Shown here in pieces: positions 8,511 to 17,702 of a DNA stretch of 64,000 bases. This stretch comes from Providencia huaxiensis. GTDB taxonomy: Bacteria; Pseudomonadota; Gammaproteobacteria; Enterobacterales; Enterobacteriaceae. The DNA lies in the NCBI RefSeq assembly GCF_002843235.3, contig NZ_CP031123.2:2542001-2606000 (forward strand). The letters are read 5' to 3'. The position numbers and the translations under genes are program-made. The notes below the pieces were generated by a model. That model was given only the letters and a program-made list of their open reading frames with translations, was not told where the DNA came from and did not search any database. The first letter of the stretch is position 1. Each line of letters starts with the position of its first letter.

Positions 8511-9653
8511 TTACTGAACCTGCGATAAAGCAGAATCGACATCAGCGAGTAAATCATCTATATCTTCACAGCCCAATGAGAACCGTAATAACCCATCTGT
8601 TACGCCTTGCAATAATCTCTCCTCATCAGGAATACAAGCATGGGACATCATTCTGGGGTAGGAAATAATTGACTCAATTCCCCCTAAGCTGACCGCAACA
8701 AGTGGAATACGAACCGTATCTAAAAATCGTTTTACGTTTTCATAACTCCCTAAATCAAAGGAAACCACCATTCCGCCATTTTTAGACTGCTGCATATGAG
8801 TCATATGGTTTGGGTGTGAAGCTAACCCCGGATAAAAAACGTGTTGTACTTTTGGGTGCTCATTCAGATATTCTGCAAGCTTTTGTGCATTTTCACTGGC
8901 TCGTTCAACTCGCATTGCCATTGATTTTAAACCACGCATCGTCAGCCAGCTGTCAAATGGTGCAGCAATACTACCAATAGCAACTGCTGACTTATGTAAC
9001 CACCTAGCGTATTCAGCGTTATTCGTTGCTACCGTCCCCAAGATCACATCACTGTGGCCATTAATAAATTTAGTCGCGCTATTAATAGAAAAATCAATTC
9101 CAAGAGAGATAACATCTGATAACAATGGCGTCATAAAGGTATTATCACAGATGGTGATCATATTATGCTGTTTCGCTATCCCAATAACAGTTTTTAAGTC
9201 AGTCACTTGTAATGTTGGATTAGATGGCGTTTCAATATAAAACGCTTTGGTGTTTTCCGTTATGGCTTGCTGATAATTCATTGGATTGGTCGCATCAACA
9301 AAGGTCACTGAAATGCCATAACGAGGCAGAAACTCAGTCATTAATTGAAAAGAACCACCGTAAATATTTTTGCAGGCAACGATATGGTCGCCCTGACTAA
9401 AATTAAGCAATACGGCACTTATTGCTGCCATTCCTGAAGAAAAAACCTCAGCAAATTTTGCATTTTCAATTGCGCAAATAGCCTCACTTAATGCATCTCT
9501 CGTTGGATTGGAAAAACGCGAATAAATATGGTCGTAACTTTCCTCAATATTGGCTTGTGAAAAAGTCGATGATTGATATAACGGGATAGAGGAACTTCCG
9601 GTATATTTATCCGTCATGGGGTAACCATGAATAACCTTAGTATTAATTTTCAT
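8511..9653 (-). CDS. Cys/Met-metabolism PLP-dependent enzyme (cystathionine gamma-synthase/lyase-like)
   Basis: The 380-residue product has the full trans-sulfuration enzyme fold. Visible motifs are YSRFSNPTR near residue 44 (substrate and phosphate contacts), a SSGMAAI block, ETPSNPTL, DNTFMTP and SATKFINGHSD, which holds the PLP-binding lysine. Family members are cystathionine gamma-synthases, cystathionine gamma/beta-lyases, methionine gamma-lyases and O-acetylhomoserine sulfhydrylases; sequence alone does not separate them. The ATG overlaps the stop of the upstream dcyD-like relic by four bases (ATGA), so it was co-translated with that gene. Last gene of a four-part minus-strand cluster, pointing to sulfur-amino-acid breakdown. 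Confidence 0.85.
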   Translation of the reverse strand: MKINTKVIHGYPMTDKYTGSSSIPLYQSSTFSQANIEESYDHIYSRFSNPTRDALSEAICAIENAKFAEVFSSGMAAISAVLLNFSQGDHIVACKNIYGGSFQLMTEFLPRYGISVTFVDATNPMNYQQAITENTKAFYIETPSNPTLQVTDLKTVIGIAKQHNMITICDNTFMTPLLSDVISLGIDFSINSATKFINGHSDVILGTVATNNAEYARWLHKSAVAIGSIAAPFDSWLTMRGLKSMAMRVERASENAQKLAEYLNEHPKVQHVFYPGLASHPNHMTHMQQSKNGGMVVSFDLGSYENVKRFLDTVRIPLVAVSLGGIESIISYPRMMSHACIPDEERLLQGVTDGLLRFSLGCEDIDDLLADVDSALSQVQ

Positions 9654-9859
9654 AAATAAATCGCATTATCAAAAGTGTATTTAATCATTGCTACATTGAT
9701 TTCAGAATAAGCAAAAATAGCGAGTGCACCACTCGTATAAATATCACGACCTAAGTATTCTGAAAGATTATTTAATTTTGCTAACGGTGTTAGCCCTTGA
9801 AGTAAATCTATTTTATTTATGGCGACTGATCGTTGTCTAATATTCGTTGAATTATTCAC
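9650..9859 (-). pseudogene. Internally deleted relic of a D-cysteine desulfhydrase-like gene
   Basis: The 69-codon frame joins the two ends of a D-cysteine desulfhydrase / ACC-deaminase-type PLP enzyme. Residues 1-42 correspond to the family's N-terminus (GLTPLAKLNNLSEYLGRDIY, compare TPLEYLPRFSDYLGREIF in E. coli DcyD). The next residues (TSGALAIFAYSE) correspond to its C-terminus (HTGGAPALFAYH). About 260 internal codons, including the PLP lysine, are absent, so the product cannot be an active enzyme. The frame and its four-base overlap with the next gene are preserved, and it starts just after the nhaC-like gene. The comparison is from memory of DcyD. Confidence 0.7.
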
Positions 9860-9863
9860 CTTA

Positions 9864-11288
9864 TTAGTATGTAAAACCTAAATAAAGGTAAACCATCAGC
9901 GCAAATGCAGCTGTCACAGTGGCATAAGGCATTTGGGTACGAATGTGCTCAATATGGTCACAATCTGTTGCCATAGACGCCACAATTGCATCACTGGAAA
10001 TGGGTGATGTCATGTCTCCGTATATTGAACCTGCAATGGCTGCACCAATCATATATTCAACAGGCATTCCAACTGAAAGCCCTAACTGCACACCGATTGG
10101 GATCATAATGGCAAATGTTCCCCACGATGTTCCCGTTGCTAATGACATCACCGCACTGATTAAAAAGATAAAACCAATTGAGAAAGCAGGCGAAATAACA
10201 CCCGAGGTGACTTCTGCGATATAAGCACCGGTATTTAAATCGGAAGAAACGGTTCCCATTAAAAAAGCGAGGATCATCACTGAGCTAATTTTTACCATGC
10301 TGGCATAGCCGATATATAATTCTTTAAAGAAAGTCTCAATATTGAGTACTCGACGCGCTAAGAACCATACAAAAGAGACTAAAGTTCCAAACATGACTCC
10401 CCAATATACCGATGTTGAACCACTACCTTTACTAAAATCCCCATTACCTGTGATATAAAGCGCAACAGGTACCATTAAGACCGTTGATAAAATTGGGATA
10501 AAGAAGTTAAGAGAGGTATGACAATTAGGGTGCTCAATAATATCTTCATCATCCTGCTCAGTTTCTTCCGCGGATAACAGCGTTAAAGCCTGCTGCTCTG
10601 CACGTAAATCTGCCTTTTTCATTGGCCCCCAAGACACATTGGAGAAAATATAAAATAGCACTGAAGCGAGAGAAAACCACGCCATGATATTAAATACCAT
10701 GGAGCCGGCTAAAATTTCAAAAGGTTCTCCAGTAATAAGGCCTTTAGATATTTGTACGCCAATAACGCCCATCATTGCCGCTCCCCAACCATTGATCATG
10801 GCTGATGAACACACTGATACACAGGAAGTCTGCACAATGTAGGACATTTTTTCTGGCGAAACACCGTATTTTTTCGCTAATGTTTTTGTTGATGCTCCAG
10901 CAATTAATTGGTTAATAGAGCTTTCAATAAAAATTAATGATGTAATAATCATCGCCATTAATTGAACAGCTTTTTTATTTTTAATTAACTTTGTTTTATT
11001 CGTTAATAATTTAACTAATGATCGCACACCACCAGTAACAACGACTAGCCGCATAATACCGCCAATCATAACCATAAATAGAATTGTTTTAGTATTTCCC
11101 GGTGATGCAAATGTATTGATAATACCATCGAGCGTTCCATTTATACCCAATAATATATTGTGATCATATATAACGGTAAAACCAACTAATATCCCCAGTA
11201 ATAATGACAATATAACTTGTCGTGTAAAAATGGCTAGAAGTATCGTCACCATTGGCGTGACAATGGTCCAAATTCCATAATCATTCAT
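9864..11288 (-). CDS. NhaC-family Na+/H+ antiporter-type carrier
   Basis: The product is 474 residues with about 11-12 membrane segments and the NhaC/ion-transporter fold: GILVGF early, IESSINQLIAG, TSCVSVCSSAMINGWGAAM and the late ATGTSWGTFAIMIPIGVQLG block. Family members exchange Na+ for protons or for organic substrates (malate/lactate, amino acids). It lies between two Cys/Met PLP enzymes and a D-cysteine desulfhydrase relic, so uptake of a sulfur amino acid or export of its product is a reasonable guess, but only inference from context. Tightly packed with the relic downstream (4 bp). Confidence 0.85.
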   Translation of the reverse strand: MNDYGIWTIVTPMVTILLAIFTRQVILSLLLGILVGFTVIYDHNILLGINGTLDGIINTFASPGNTKTILFMVMIGGIMRLVVVTGGVRSLVKLLTNKTKLIKNKKAVQLMAMIITSLIFIESSINQLIAGASTKTLAKKYGVSPEKMSYIVQTSCVSVCSSAMINGWGAAMMGVIGVQISKGLITGEPFEILAGSMVFNIMAWFSLASVLFYIFSNVSWGPMKKADLRAEQQALTLLSAEETEQDDEDIIEHPNCHTSLNFFIPILSTVLMVPVALYITGNGDFSKGSGSTSVYWGVMFGTLVSFVWFLARRVLNIETFFKELYIGYASMVKISSVMILAFLMGTVSSDLNTGAYIAEVTSGVISPAFSIGFIFLISAVMSLATGTSWGTFAIMIPIGVQLGLSVGMPVEYMIGAAIAGSIYGDMTSPISSDAIVASMATDCDHIEHIRTQMPYATVTAAFALMVYLYLGFTY

Positions 11289-11328
11289 TAGATGCTCTCT
11301 TATTATATTTTATTTTGATTTTAATAAA

Positions 11329-12474
11329 TTAAGATAATGCGTTTTCTAAATCATTTAATAAGTCTGTGATATCTTCAATGCCTACAGATAAACGTAACGT
11401 AGTATCATAGACATGGATACTTTCTCTTTCTTCTTTTGTCATCGACCCATGTGACATGGTTGCCGAATGGTTTACCATGCTCTCAACACCACCTAGCGAT
11501 TCCGCTAAAACAAAATATTTAACTTTAGATAAAAATATTTTGGTGTCTTCAATATCCCCTTTCAAATTAATCGTCACAACCGCTCCACCTGTACGCATTT
11601 GTTTTTTGCATAATTCATGTTGTGGATGTGAAGCTAACCCCGGGTAATAAACCTGCTCCACCTTCGGGTGAGTTGATAAATATTTCGCGACTTGTGCTGC
11701 ATTGCTACATTGTGCCGCCATACGTAAAGCCAATGTTTTTAATCCACGTAAAGCAAGGTAGGCGTCAAAAGGAGAGGCAATTGCTCCAAGGGTCGTTTTT
11801 AGAAAATCGAGGCGGCTGGCTAAGTCTTCTCTTTGGGTGATCACCGCACCACCAATTAAATCGGAATGGCCACCAATATATTTACTTGCCGATAACATCA
11901 CTAAATCGGCTCCTAATTCTAATGGTTTTTGGTTCCAAGCTGTTGCAAATGTATTATCAACACAAGTTAAAATATTATGCTCTTTGGCAAGTGAACAAAT
12001 GACATTGATATCAACTAATTCTAATAATGGATTAGTTGGGCTTTCAATCCAAATTAAGCGTGTGTTATCTTTTATTTTTGTTTTAACTTCATCAAGATTA
12101 TTCAAATCAACATAGTCTATTTGGTGACCGCTATTAATGGTTGAAACTCGTTCAAATAACCGAAATGTTCCACCATAAACACCTTTCATCGCAATAATAT
12201 GTGAATCTTTTGGTAATAAATTTAATACTAAACTTGAAGCAGCCACACCGGAAGCCGTTGCTGTTGCATAGCTTCCACCTTCGATTTCAGCTAATAAGGT
12301 TTCATATGCATAACGCGTTGGGTTGCTGCAACGTGAATAACAATATTCGCCATGCTCGGTTAAACTTTGTTGAACAAATGTACTGGCCGTTGTAATAGCA
12401 GGAAAAATAGCATGATTAACAGTATCTTGCTGCTTCCCACCATGAATTAAAACTGTAGCAATATTCTTAGTCAT
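11329..12474 (-). CDS. Cys/Met-metabolism PLP-dependent enzyme (cystathionine/methionine lyase-like)
   Basis: The 381-residue enzyme is paralogous to the product of 8511-9653. It has YSRCSNPTR near residue 45, TASGVAASSLVLN, ESPTNPLLELVD, VDNTFAT and SASKYIGGHSD with the PLP lysine. It is the first gene of the minus-strand cluster; nhaC-like follows after 40 bp. Two enzymes of this family in one operon suggest successive or alternative steps of cystathionine, homocysteine, cysteine or methionine breakdown. The exact reaction is not determined. Confidence 0.85.
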   Translation of the reverse strand: MTKNIATVLIHGGKQQDTVNHAIFPAITTASTFVQQSLTEHGEYCYSRCSNPTRYAYETLLAEIEGGSYATATASGVAASSLVLNLLPKDSHIIAMKGVYGGTFRLFERVSTINSGHQIDYVDLNNLDEVKTKIKDNTRLIWIESPTNPLLELVDINVICSLAKEHNILTCVDNTFATAWNQKPLELGADLVMLSASKYIGGHSDLIGGAVITQREDLASRLDFLKTTLGAIASPFDAYLALRGLKTLALRMAAQCSNAAQVAKYLSTHPKVEQVYYPGLASHPQHELCKKQMRTGGAVVTINLKGDIEDTKIFLSKVKYFVLAESLGGVESMVNHSATMSHGSMTKEERESIHVYDTTLRLSVGIEDITDLLNDLENALS

Positions 12475-13030
12475 AATCTAAAACCCAATATAGTAAAATA
12501 AAAACGATATCTTTATATTTGTTGCCAAAAGAAATATGCCACAGGGAAATAGAAAATTTTTTCTAAAAACTGATGCCTTTTTCCAAATTAAGAGAAAACT
12601 TTTCTATTTGGATGTTAATATTCTTTAAATTCATAACGTTAGTTAATTACCAGCAAATGAGCTAGCCGTCACAATATTATTATTTTGTTTCTCCTTCACA
12701 ATCAACCATATCGCAAGAATCATATAACCCATTAAAATAAAACAATAAATGTTTTGTTTTGGTTAAATGTATCATCACGTAATGTAATTGATTGGTGGCA
12801 AAAACCGAGTTAATTTAACATTAATATCTGTAATTACTCTTAATTTCCATCGAGTAATACTATTAAAGAAGAATATGAGAGAAATTTATTCTCCCCCTCT
12901 CATTTCAGACATTTAACCCATATCGATGATTGTAGGGTTTAACGTTAATCTTGAATTAAAAACAGACAGAGTAAGGTAGGAATAGTATTATTAGCGCCAT
13001 TATGTCTTTTATTCTATTTGAGATTGTATT
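12475..13030. other. Intergenic region between the PLP/NhaC cluster and dbpA
   Basis: About 555 bp, AT-rich, without a convincing gene. It holds the divergent promoters of the minus-strand sulfur cluster and of dbpA. No operator recognised with confidence. Confidence 0.5.
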
Positions 13031-14404
13031 GTGACTTCATTTGCTGACCTAAACGCGCTTTCTGCGGAACAACTCGCTAACTTGCAAGAGTTAGGCTACC
13101 TAAACATGACGCAGATCCAAGCGGCCGCTCTTCCCCCTATCCTTGCCGGAAAAGACGTTCGAGCACAAGCTAAAACTGGCAGCGGCAAAACGGCTGCTTT
13201 TGGTCTGGGTTTATTACAACATATTGACGCTAAATTATTTAAAACTCAGTCATTAGTTTTATGTCCAACTCGCGAACTGGCAGACCAAGTCGCTAATGAA
13301 TTACGTCGTTTAGCTCGCGCGATCCCTAATATCAAAATTTTAACGCTCTGTGGTGGTGTGCCATTTAGTGTACAACGCGACTCCCTTGCCCATGCTGCTC
13401 ATATTATTGTTGCCACCCCGGGACGTTTACTTGATCATTTAAATCGTGAAACAGTACAACTTGATGCATTGCAAACATTAGTTTTAGACGAAGCAGACAG
13501 AATGCTCGATATGGGCTTTATGCCAGATATTGAGTCCATCATTGACTACGCACCAATTAATAGACAAACACTATTATTTTCAGCTACTTGGCCAGATGAA
13601 ATTGCACGAATTAGTCAGCAAATTCAGAATGCCCCTCAAACAATTGAAATCAATAGTGTTGATGAACTTCCTGCCGTTGAACAACAATTTTATGAAGTCG
13701 CTCGTCACGAAAAAATTGAATTATTACAAAAACTCTTGAGCCGTGAACAGCCAGCTTCTTGTGTCGTTTTTTGTAATACGAAGAAAGATTGCCAAGCCGT
13801 TTATGATGCCTTAACCGCAAGCAAGCAAAGTGTCTTAGTGCTTCATGGTGACATGGAACAGCGTGAACGCGACCAAACTCTTGTGCGTTTCGCTAACGGA
13901 AGTAGCCGTGTATTAGTGGCTACGGATGTTGCCTCCCGAGGGTTAGATATTAAAGCCCTCGAAATGGTGATTAACTATGAATTATCATGGGATCCTGAAG
14001 TGCATGTTCATCGCATCGGCCGAACTGCACGTGCTGGAGAAAGCGGTTTAGCGGTGAGTTTGTGTGCACCAGAAGAAGCCCAGCGAGCCAATGCTCTAGA
14101 AGAAATGTTAAATATGAAGCTTAATTGGCAAGCCGAGCCTACAGGTATACGTATCGCTCCGTTAGAAGCGACGATGATGACCTTATGCCTTGATGGTGGT
14201 AAAAAAGCCAAAATACGCCCCGGTGATATTCTCGGTGCCTTGACCGGCGAAGTTGGCCTCAATGGTGCCGATATTGGCAAGATTGTGATCCACCCTACCC
14301 ATGCCTATGTCGCACTCAAACGTGAAGTTGCGGTACAAGCTTGGAAACATTTACAGCAAGGGAAAATCAAAGGAAAATCCGTTAAAGCTAGGCTACTAAA
14401 ATAA
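13031..14404 (+). CDS. dbpA: ATP-dependent RNA helicase DbpA
   Basis: The 457-residue protein has the same length as E. coli DbpA, a DEAD-box helicase that remodels 23S rRNA hairpin 92 in late 50S assembly. Motifs in order: Q motif (MTQIQAAALPPIL), Walker A AKTGSGKT, PTRELADQV, TPGRLLDH, LDEADRML, FSATWP, VLVATDVASRGLD and HRIGRTARAGE. The C-terminal DbpA RNA-binding domain (IRPGDILGALTGEVG...IGKI) confers the rRNA specificity. The start codon is GTG. It is monocistronic and shares a terminator hairpin with the convergent PACE gene. Intact. Confidence 0.95.
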   Translation: MTSFADLNALSAEQLANLQELGYLNMTQIQAAALPPILAGKDVRAQAKTGSGKTAAFGLGLLQHIDAKLFKTQSLVLCPTRELADQVANELRRLARAIPNIKILTLCGGVPFSVQRDSLAHAAHIIVATPGRLLDHLNRETVQLDALQTLVLDEADRMLDMGFMPDIESIIDYAPINRQTLLFSATWPDEIARISQQIQNAPQTIEINSVDELPAVEQQFYEVARHEKIELLQKLLSREQPASCVVFCNTKKDCQAVYDALTASKQSVLVLHGDMEQRERDQTLVRFANGSSRVLVATDVASRGLDIKALEMVINYELSWDPEVHVHRIGRTARAGESGLAVSLCAPEEAQRANALEEMLNMKLNWQAEPTGIRIAPLEATMMTLCLDGGKKAKIRPGDILGALTGEVGLNGADIGKIVIHPTHAYVALKREVAVQAWKHLQQGKIKGKSVKARLLK

Positions 14405-14415
14405 CCAATATTTTC

Positions 14416-14451
14416 TGTGTTTCCTTCCAATATAAAAAGGAAGGAAACACA
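14416..14451. terminator. Hairpin terminator between convergent dbpA and PACE genes
   Basis: Thirteen-bp perfect stem TGTGTTTCCTTCC (14416-14428) with 14439-14451 and a 10-nt loop. It lies between two convergent stop codons, so it may serve both strands; T runs are modest. Confidence 0.65.
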
Positions 14452-14460
14452 TTAGTCATT

Positions 14461-14904
14461 CTATAATGCCACGTTATTTTCTTGCGGTAATGCCGATTTC
14501 GGTAAACCAAATATTTTGTCGAAAGCCCAATTAAAAAAGAAAGTATAAATTGGGATAAAAATAATTAGGGCAAAATCAAGTATTAATGCTTGTAAAAGAC
14601 TAATTGACAACCACCATGCAATTAAAGGAATTAAAAAAACCACCAACGTTAATTGAAATAATATGGCGTGTACAAACCGGCGCCTAAAAGTTCTAATGCG
14701 TGATTTTTGCTTTGATTCCCAATATTCAAACGCAGTATTAAAAATAAAGTTCCAGCTAACCGCAATCGTTGTTATGACTAAAGCTAATGGACCTGTTGTT
14801 TCCGCAGAATTACCAGAAAGAAAAGCTAATGCTAAAGCTGAAATTAACCAACCAATAACCTCATAAGCCGTTACAAAAACAATTTTACGTTTAATCCCCT
14901 GCAT
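14461..14904 (-). CDS. PACE-family efflux transporter (second copy)
   Basis: The 147-residue membrane protein has four hydrophobic segments in two repeats. The halves begin KIVFVTAYEVIGW and RRFVHAILFQLTLV, both variants of the transmembrane-pair signature, and the helix ends carry W.F.FN.AF.YWE and F.FNWAFDK. It is diverged from the copy at 877-1347, so this is an old paralogue and not a recent duplication. Divergent from a LysR gene at 15006, as the first copy is from its own LysR. Likely a proton-driven exporter of a small cationic or polyamine-like compound; substrate unknown. Confidence 0.8.
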   Translation of the reverse strand: MQGIKRKIVFVTAYEVIGWLISALALAFLSGNSAETTGPLALVITTIAVSWNFIFNTAFEYWESKQKSRIRTFRRRFVHAILFQLTLVVFLIPLIAWWLSISLLQALILDFALIIFIPIYTFFFNWAFDKIFGLPKSALPQENNVAL

Positions 14905-15005
14905 TTTTCCACCCCCAAAAATATCATTATCAATAAGGTGGTAAAATAAATATAATTCAATGATAATAAAAGTCAGCTTCTATCAGTTTTATTGAAAGGT
15001 CAACA

Positions 15006-15905
15006 ATGCCATTTAATAGTGATAACTTAACAGTTTTTCTTACTGTATTAGATAAAGGCTCATTTTCTGCAGCGGCAAGGGCCTTAAAACGCGTACCTTC
15101 AGCGGTTAGCATGGCAGTAGCGAATCTAGAGGCTGAACTTGGATTTGAATTATTTGATAGACATACGCGGGAACCTAAACCCACAGAAAAAGCGCTTTCA
15201 TTAGCGCCCTACGCACGACATATTATTGCCAATTTATCTCAACTCAATACTTTTTCTCTGGAATTATCTCAAGGTGTTGAAAGCACACTGACCATTGGTA
15301 TTGCGGCTGGTATTAATGCCAATTTACTCTTTGATGCTCTACATATTTTAAGCCAGCGTTACCCTTTACTGCATATTGAGCTGATTACCGCACCTCAAGA
15401 TGATCTTTTACCGTTACTACATGAACAACAAATTCATCTCGCGATTGTCTTTGGCGGTTTAAATGTTAATTCCCAAGAGCAATTTCATTACATTGGCGAA
15501 GAATCAATTATTGCCACCATTTCTGCTAAACATCCCTCTCTACAAAATAAAACTTCACTTTATATCGAAGATCTTGTTGAAAGTCGGCAAATAATTATTG
15601 CGAGTCGTCAGCGTGAACTGAGTGATATCCGCATTCTAGTTTCCAGTAATTATTGGAAAGCAGACAGTTTCTCTTTGGCTCTCGGTTTAGTCGAGAATGG
15701 TATGGGATGGGGAAATTTTCCTTTATCACTGATTAAAGATAAATTAAACGATGGCTCACTAAAACCCCTTGAGTTTAAAAATACCCCAAATGGCTTTAAG
15801 TTGCCTATTCATGCAGTATGTTTGAAAGGGCATGTGCTTAAACGTGGTGCACAAGAATGCATTGAATTACTAAAAAAAGTGACGCTACCCTCAACCCATT
15901 CTTAA
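15006..15905 (+). CDS. LysR-family transcriptional regulator
   Basis: The 299-residue protein has an N-terminal winged helix-turn-helix ([20 protein letters not shown] then [11 protein letters not shown]) and a LysR effector domain from about residue 90. It is divergent from the PACE gene (14904) with a 101-bp shared promoter region, which implies regulation of the pump. codA begins 32 bp after its stop, so the two could also be cotranscribed. The 101-bp gap contains an ATTATCA...TGATAAT inverted arrangement that could be its operator. Target assignment is inferred. Confidence 0.85.
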   Translation: MPFNSDNLTVFLTVLDKGSFSAAARALKRVPSAVSMAVANLEAELGFELFDRHTREPKPTEKALSLAPYARHIIANLSQLNTFSLELSQGVESTLTIGIAAGINANLLFDALHILSQRYPLLHIELITAPQDDLLPLLHEQQIHLAIVFGGLNVNSQEQFHYIGEESIIATISAKHPSLQNKTSLYIEDLVESRQIIIASRQRELSDIRILVSSNYWKADSFSLALGLVENGMGWGNFPLSLIKDKLNDGSLKPLEFKNTPNGFKLPIHAVCLKGHVLKRGAQECIELLKKVTLPSTHS

Positions 15906-15937
15906 ATCGCCGCCATACTACTGATTCGGAGATAACC

Positions 15938-17230
15938 GTGCTTAATCAAACTATCAAACATATCCATAATATCCGTTTACCTGAGTGTGATGGGCTGTGG
16001 CGTATTGATATCGATAATCAGAAAATCCAAGCTATTCTTCCACAAATTGAAGGCGAAGTATTGCCAAACAGCGTAGACGGTGAAGGTGGTTTAGTAACCG
16101 CTCCCTTCGTTGAGCCACATATTCACTTAGATACCACTCAAACCGCTGGGCAACCCAATTGGAACCAGTCTGGAACGCTCTTTGAAGGTATCGAACGTTG
16201 GGCTGAGCGCAAAGCGATGCTCACCCACGATGACGTTAAAAGCCGAGCGTGGCAAACCCTTAAATGGCAAATAGCCAATGGTATTCAACATGTTCGCACC
16301 CATGTGGATGTGTCAGACCCGACATTAACTGCACTGAAAGCGATGTTAGAGGTAAAACAAGAAATCGCACCTTGGGTTGATGTGCAAATTGTTGCTTTCC
16401 CTCAAGAAGGTATCCTGTCTTATCCAAATGGCGAAGCCCTGTTAGAAGAAGCATTACGCCTCGGTGCCGACGTCGTCGGTGCTATTCCACATTTTGAGTT
16501 TACCCGTGAGTATGGCGTAGAATCTCTCCATAAAACATTCGCTTTAGCGCAGAAGTATGACCGTTTGATTGATGTCCACTGTGATGAAATCGATGATGAG
16601 CAATCCCGTTTCGTTGAAACGGTCGCAGCGTTAGCGCATGCACAAGGCATGGGCTCTCGCGTCACAGCAAGCCATACCACCGCAATGCATTCATACAATG
16701 GTGCTTATACATCTCGTTTATTTCGCCTGCTAAAAATGTCTGGGATTAACTTTGTGGCTAATCCGTTAGTGAACATTCACTTACAAGGCCGTTTTGATAC
16801 TTACCCTAAACGTCGAGGTATCACCCGTGTTAAAGAGATGCTAGCCGCGGAGATTAACGTCTGTTTCGGTCACGACGATGTATTTGACCCATGGTACCCT
16901 CTAGGTACTGCCAACATGCTGCAAGTCCTGCATATGGGGTTACATGTTTGCCAATTAATGGGTTACCAGCAAATCAATGACGGATTAAAGCTGATCAGTG
17001 AATACAGCGCACGTACGTTGAACTTGCAAGATTATGGTGTGAGTGAAGGAAAACGCGCTAGTTTATTGATTTTACCAGCAGAAAATGGCTTCGATGCCGT
17101 GCGCCGTCAAGTCCCCGTGCGTTACTCTATTCGAGATGGTCAGGTGATCGCCAATACCCAACCGGCGGTAACCCAAATTCATTTAGAACAAACGGAAACA
17201 ATACGTTATGGATATACTCCAAAAATCTAA
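15938..17230 (+). CDS. codA: Cytosine deaminase
   Basis: The 430-residue product closely matches E. coli CodA (427) along its whole length. It deaminates cytosine to uracil and ammonia in the cytoplasm. Metal ligands are visible: EPHIHLD (two His near residue 62), [14 protein letters not shown] [11 protein letters not shown] (His with catalytic Glu), ASHTTAMHS and [10 protein letters not shown] (Asp). The start codon is GTG. The usual partner codB (cytosine permease) is not adjacent: upstream is a LysR gene, downstream cfa. The strong conservation and somewhat higher GC than the spacers are as expected for a core enzyme. Confidence 0.95.
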   Translation: MLNQTIKHIHNIRLPECDGLWRIDIDNQKIQAILPQIEGEVLPNSVDGEGGLVTAPFVEPHIHLDTTQTAGQPNWNQSGTLFEGIERWAERKAMLTHDDVKSRAWQTLKWQIANGIQHVRTHVDVSDPTLTALKAMLEVKQEIAPWVDVQIVAFPQEGILSYPNGEALLEEALRLGADVVGAIPHFEFTREYGVESLHKTFALAQKYDRLIDVHCDEIDDEQSRFVETVAALAHAQGMGSRVTASHTTAMHSYNGAYTSRLFRLLKMSGINFVANPLVNIHLQGRFDTYPKRRGITRVKEMLAAEINVCFGHDDVFDPWYPLGTANMLQVLHMGLHVCQLMGYQQINDGLKLISEYSARTLNLQDYGVSEGKRASLLILPAENGFDAVRRQVPVRYSIRDGQVIANTQPAVTQIHLEQTETIRYGYTPKI

Positions 17231-17702
17231 CCATTAATTTTTTATTCCAAAATGGCTCCCTATAATCATCGGTGAGCCATGTATCTTGTAGCTCATCATT
17301 AAATTTAAATATGATCAGCCCGAAAACTAATCTTAATCGGATAAAAAGCAACTAATAGCGTATTTCTTACACAAAAGTCATTCCTATATACTAGACTTAA
17401 TCCAATACTTATTGCAGAGCTTAAAAAGCTTTGGAGTGCAAATAAACGTCTTATAAGAACTCCTTTTTTGGTTATAAGTGCCATTTCTACGTATTAAGTG
17501 CAATTTCTATTGAAATTCAATGTGAACGTTTTATATTTTTTAGAGAGTTATCTGAAACTGGATTTGAGCTTTATTTATAGCAACAATAACGCTAATACAC
17601 TGACTGTCATGCAGTGGTGGTCAATATTCCTGTTTTGCTGTACCGCGAATACGTCACAAATAAAGTTCTCTGAATCCCACTTTGAAAAAAATTGGAGATC
17701 AG
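17231..17702. other. Intergenic region and probable cfa promoters
   Basis: About 470 bp without a convincing gene. CTATATACTAG at 17384-17394 resembles a sigma-S-type extended -10; E. coli cfa has a sigma-S promoter, so this may be a cfa promoter about 300 bp upstream of the start. A weak TGGCTC/GAGCCA hairpin (17253-17279) follows codA. Confidence 0.4.
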
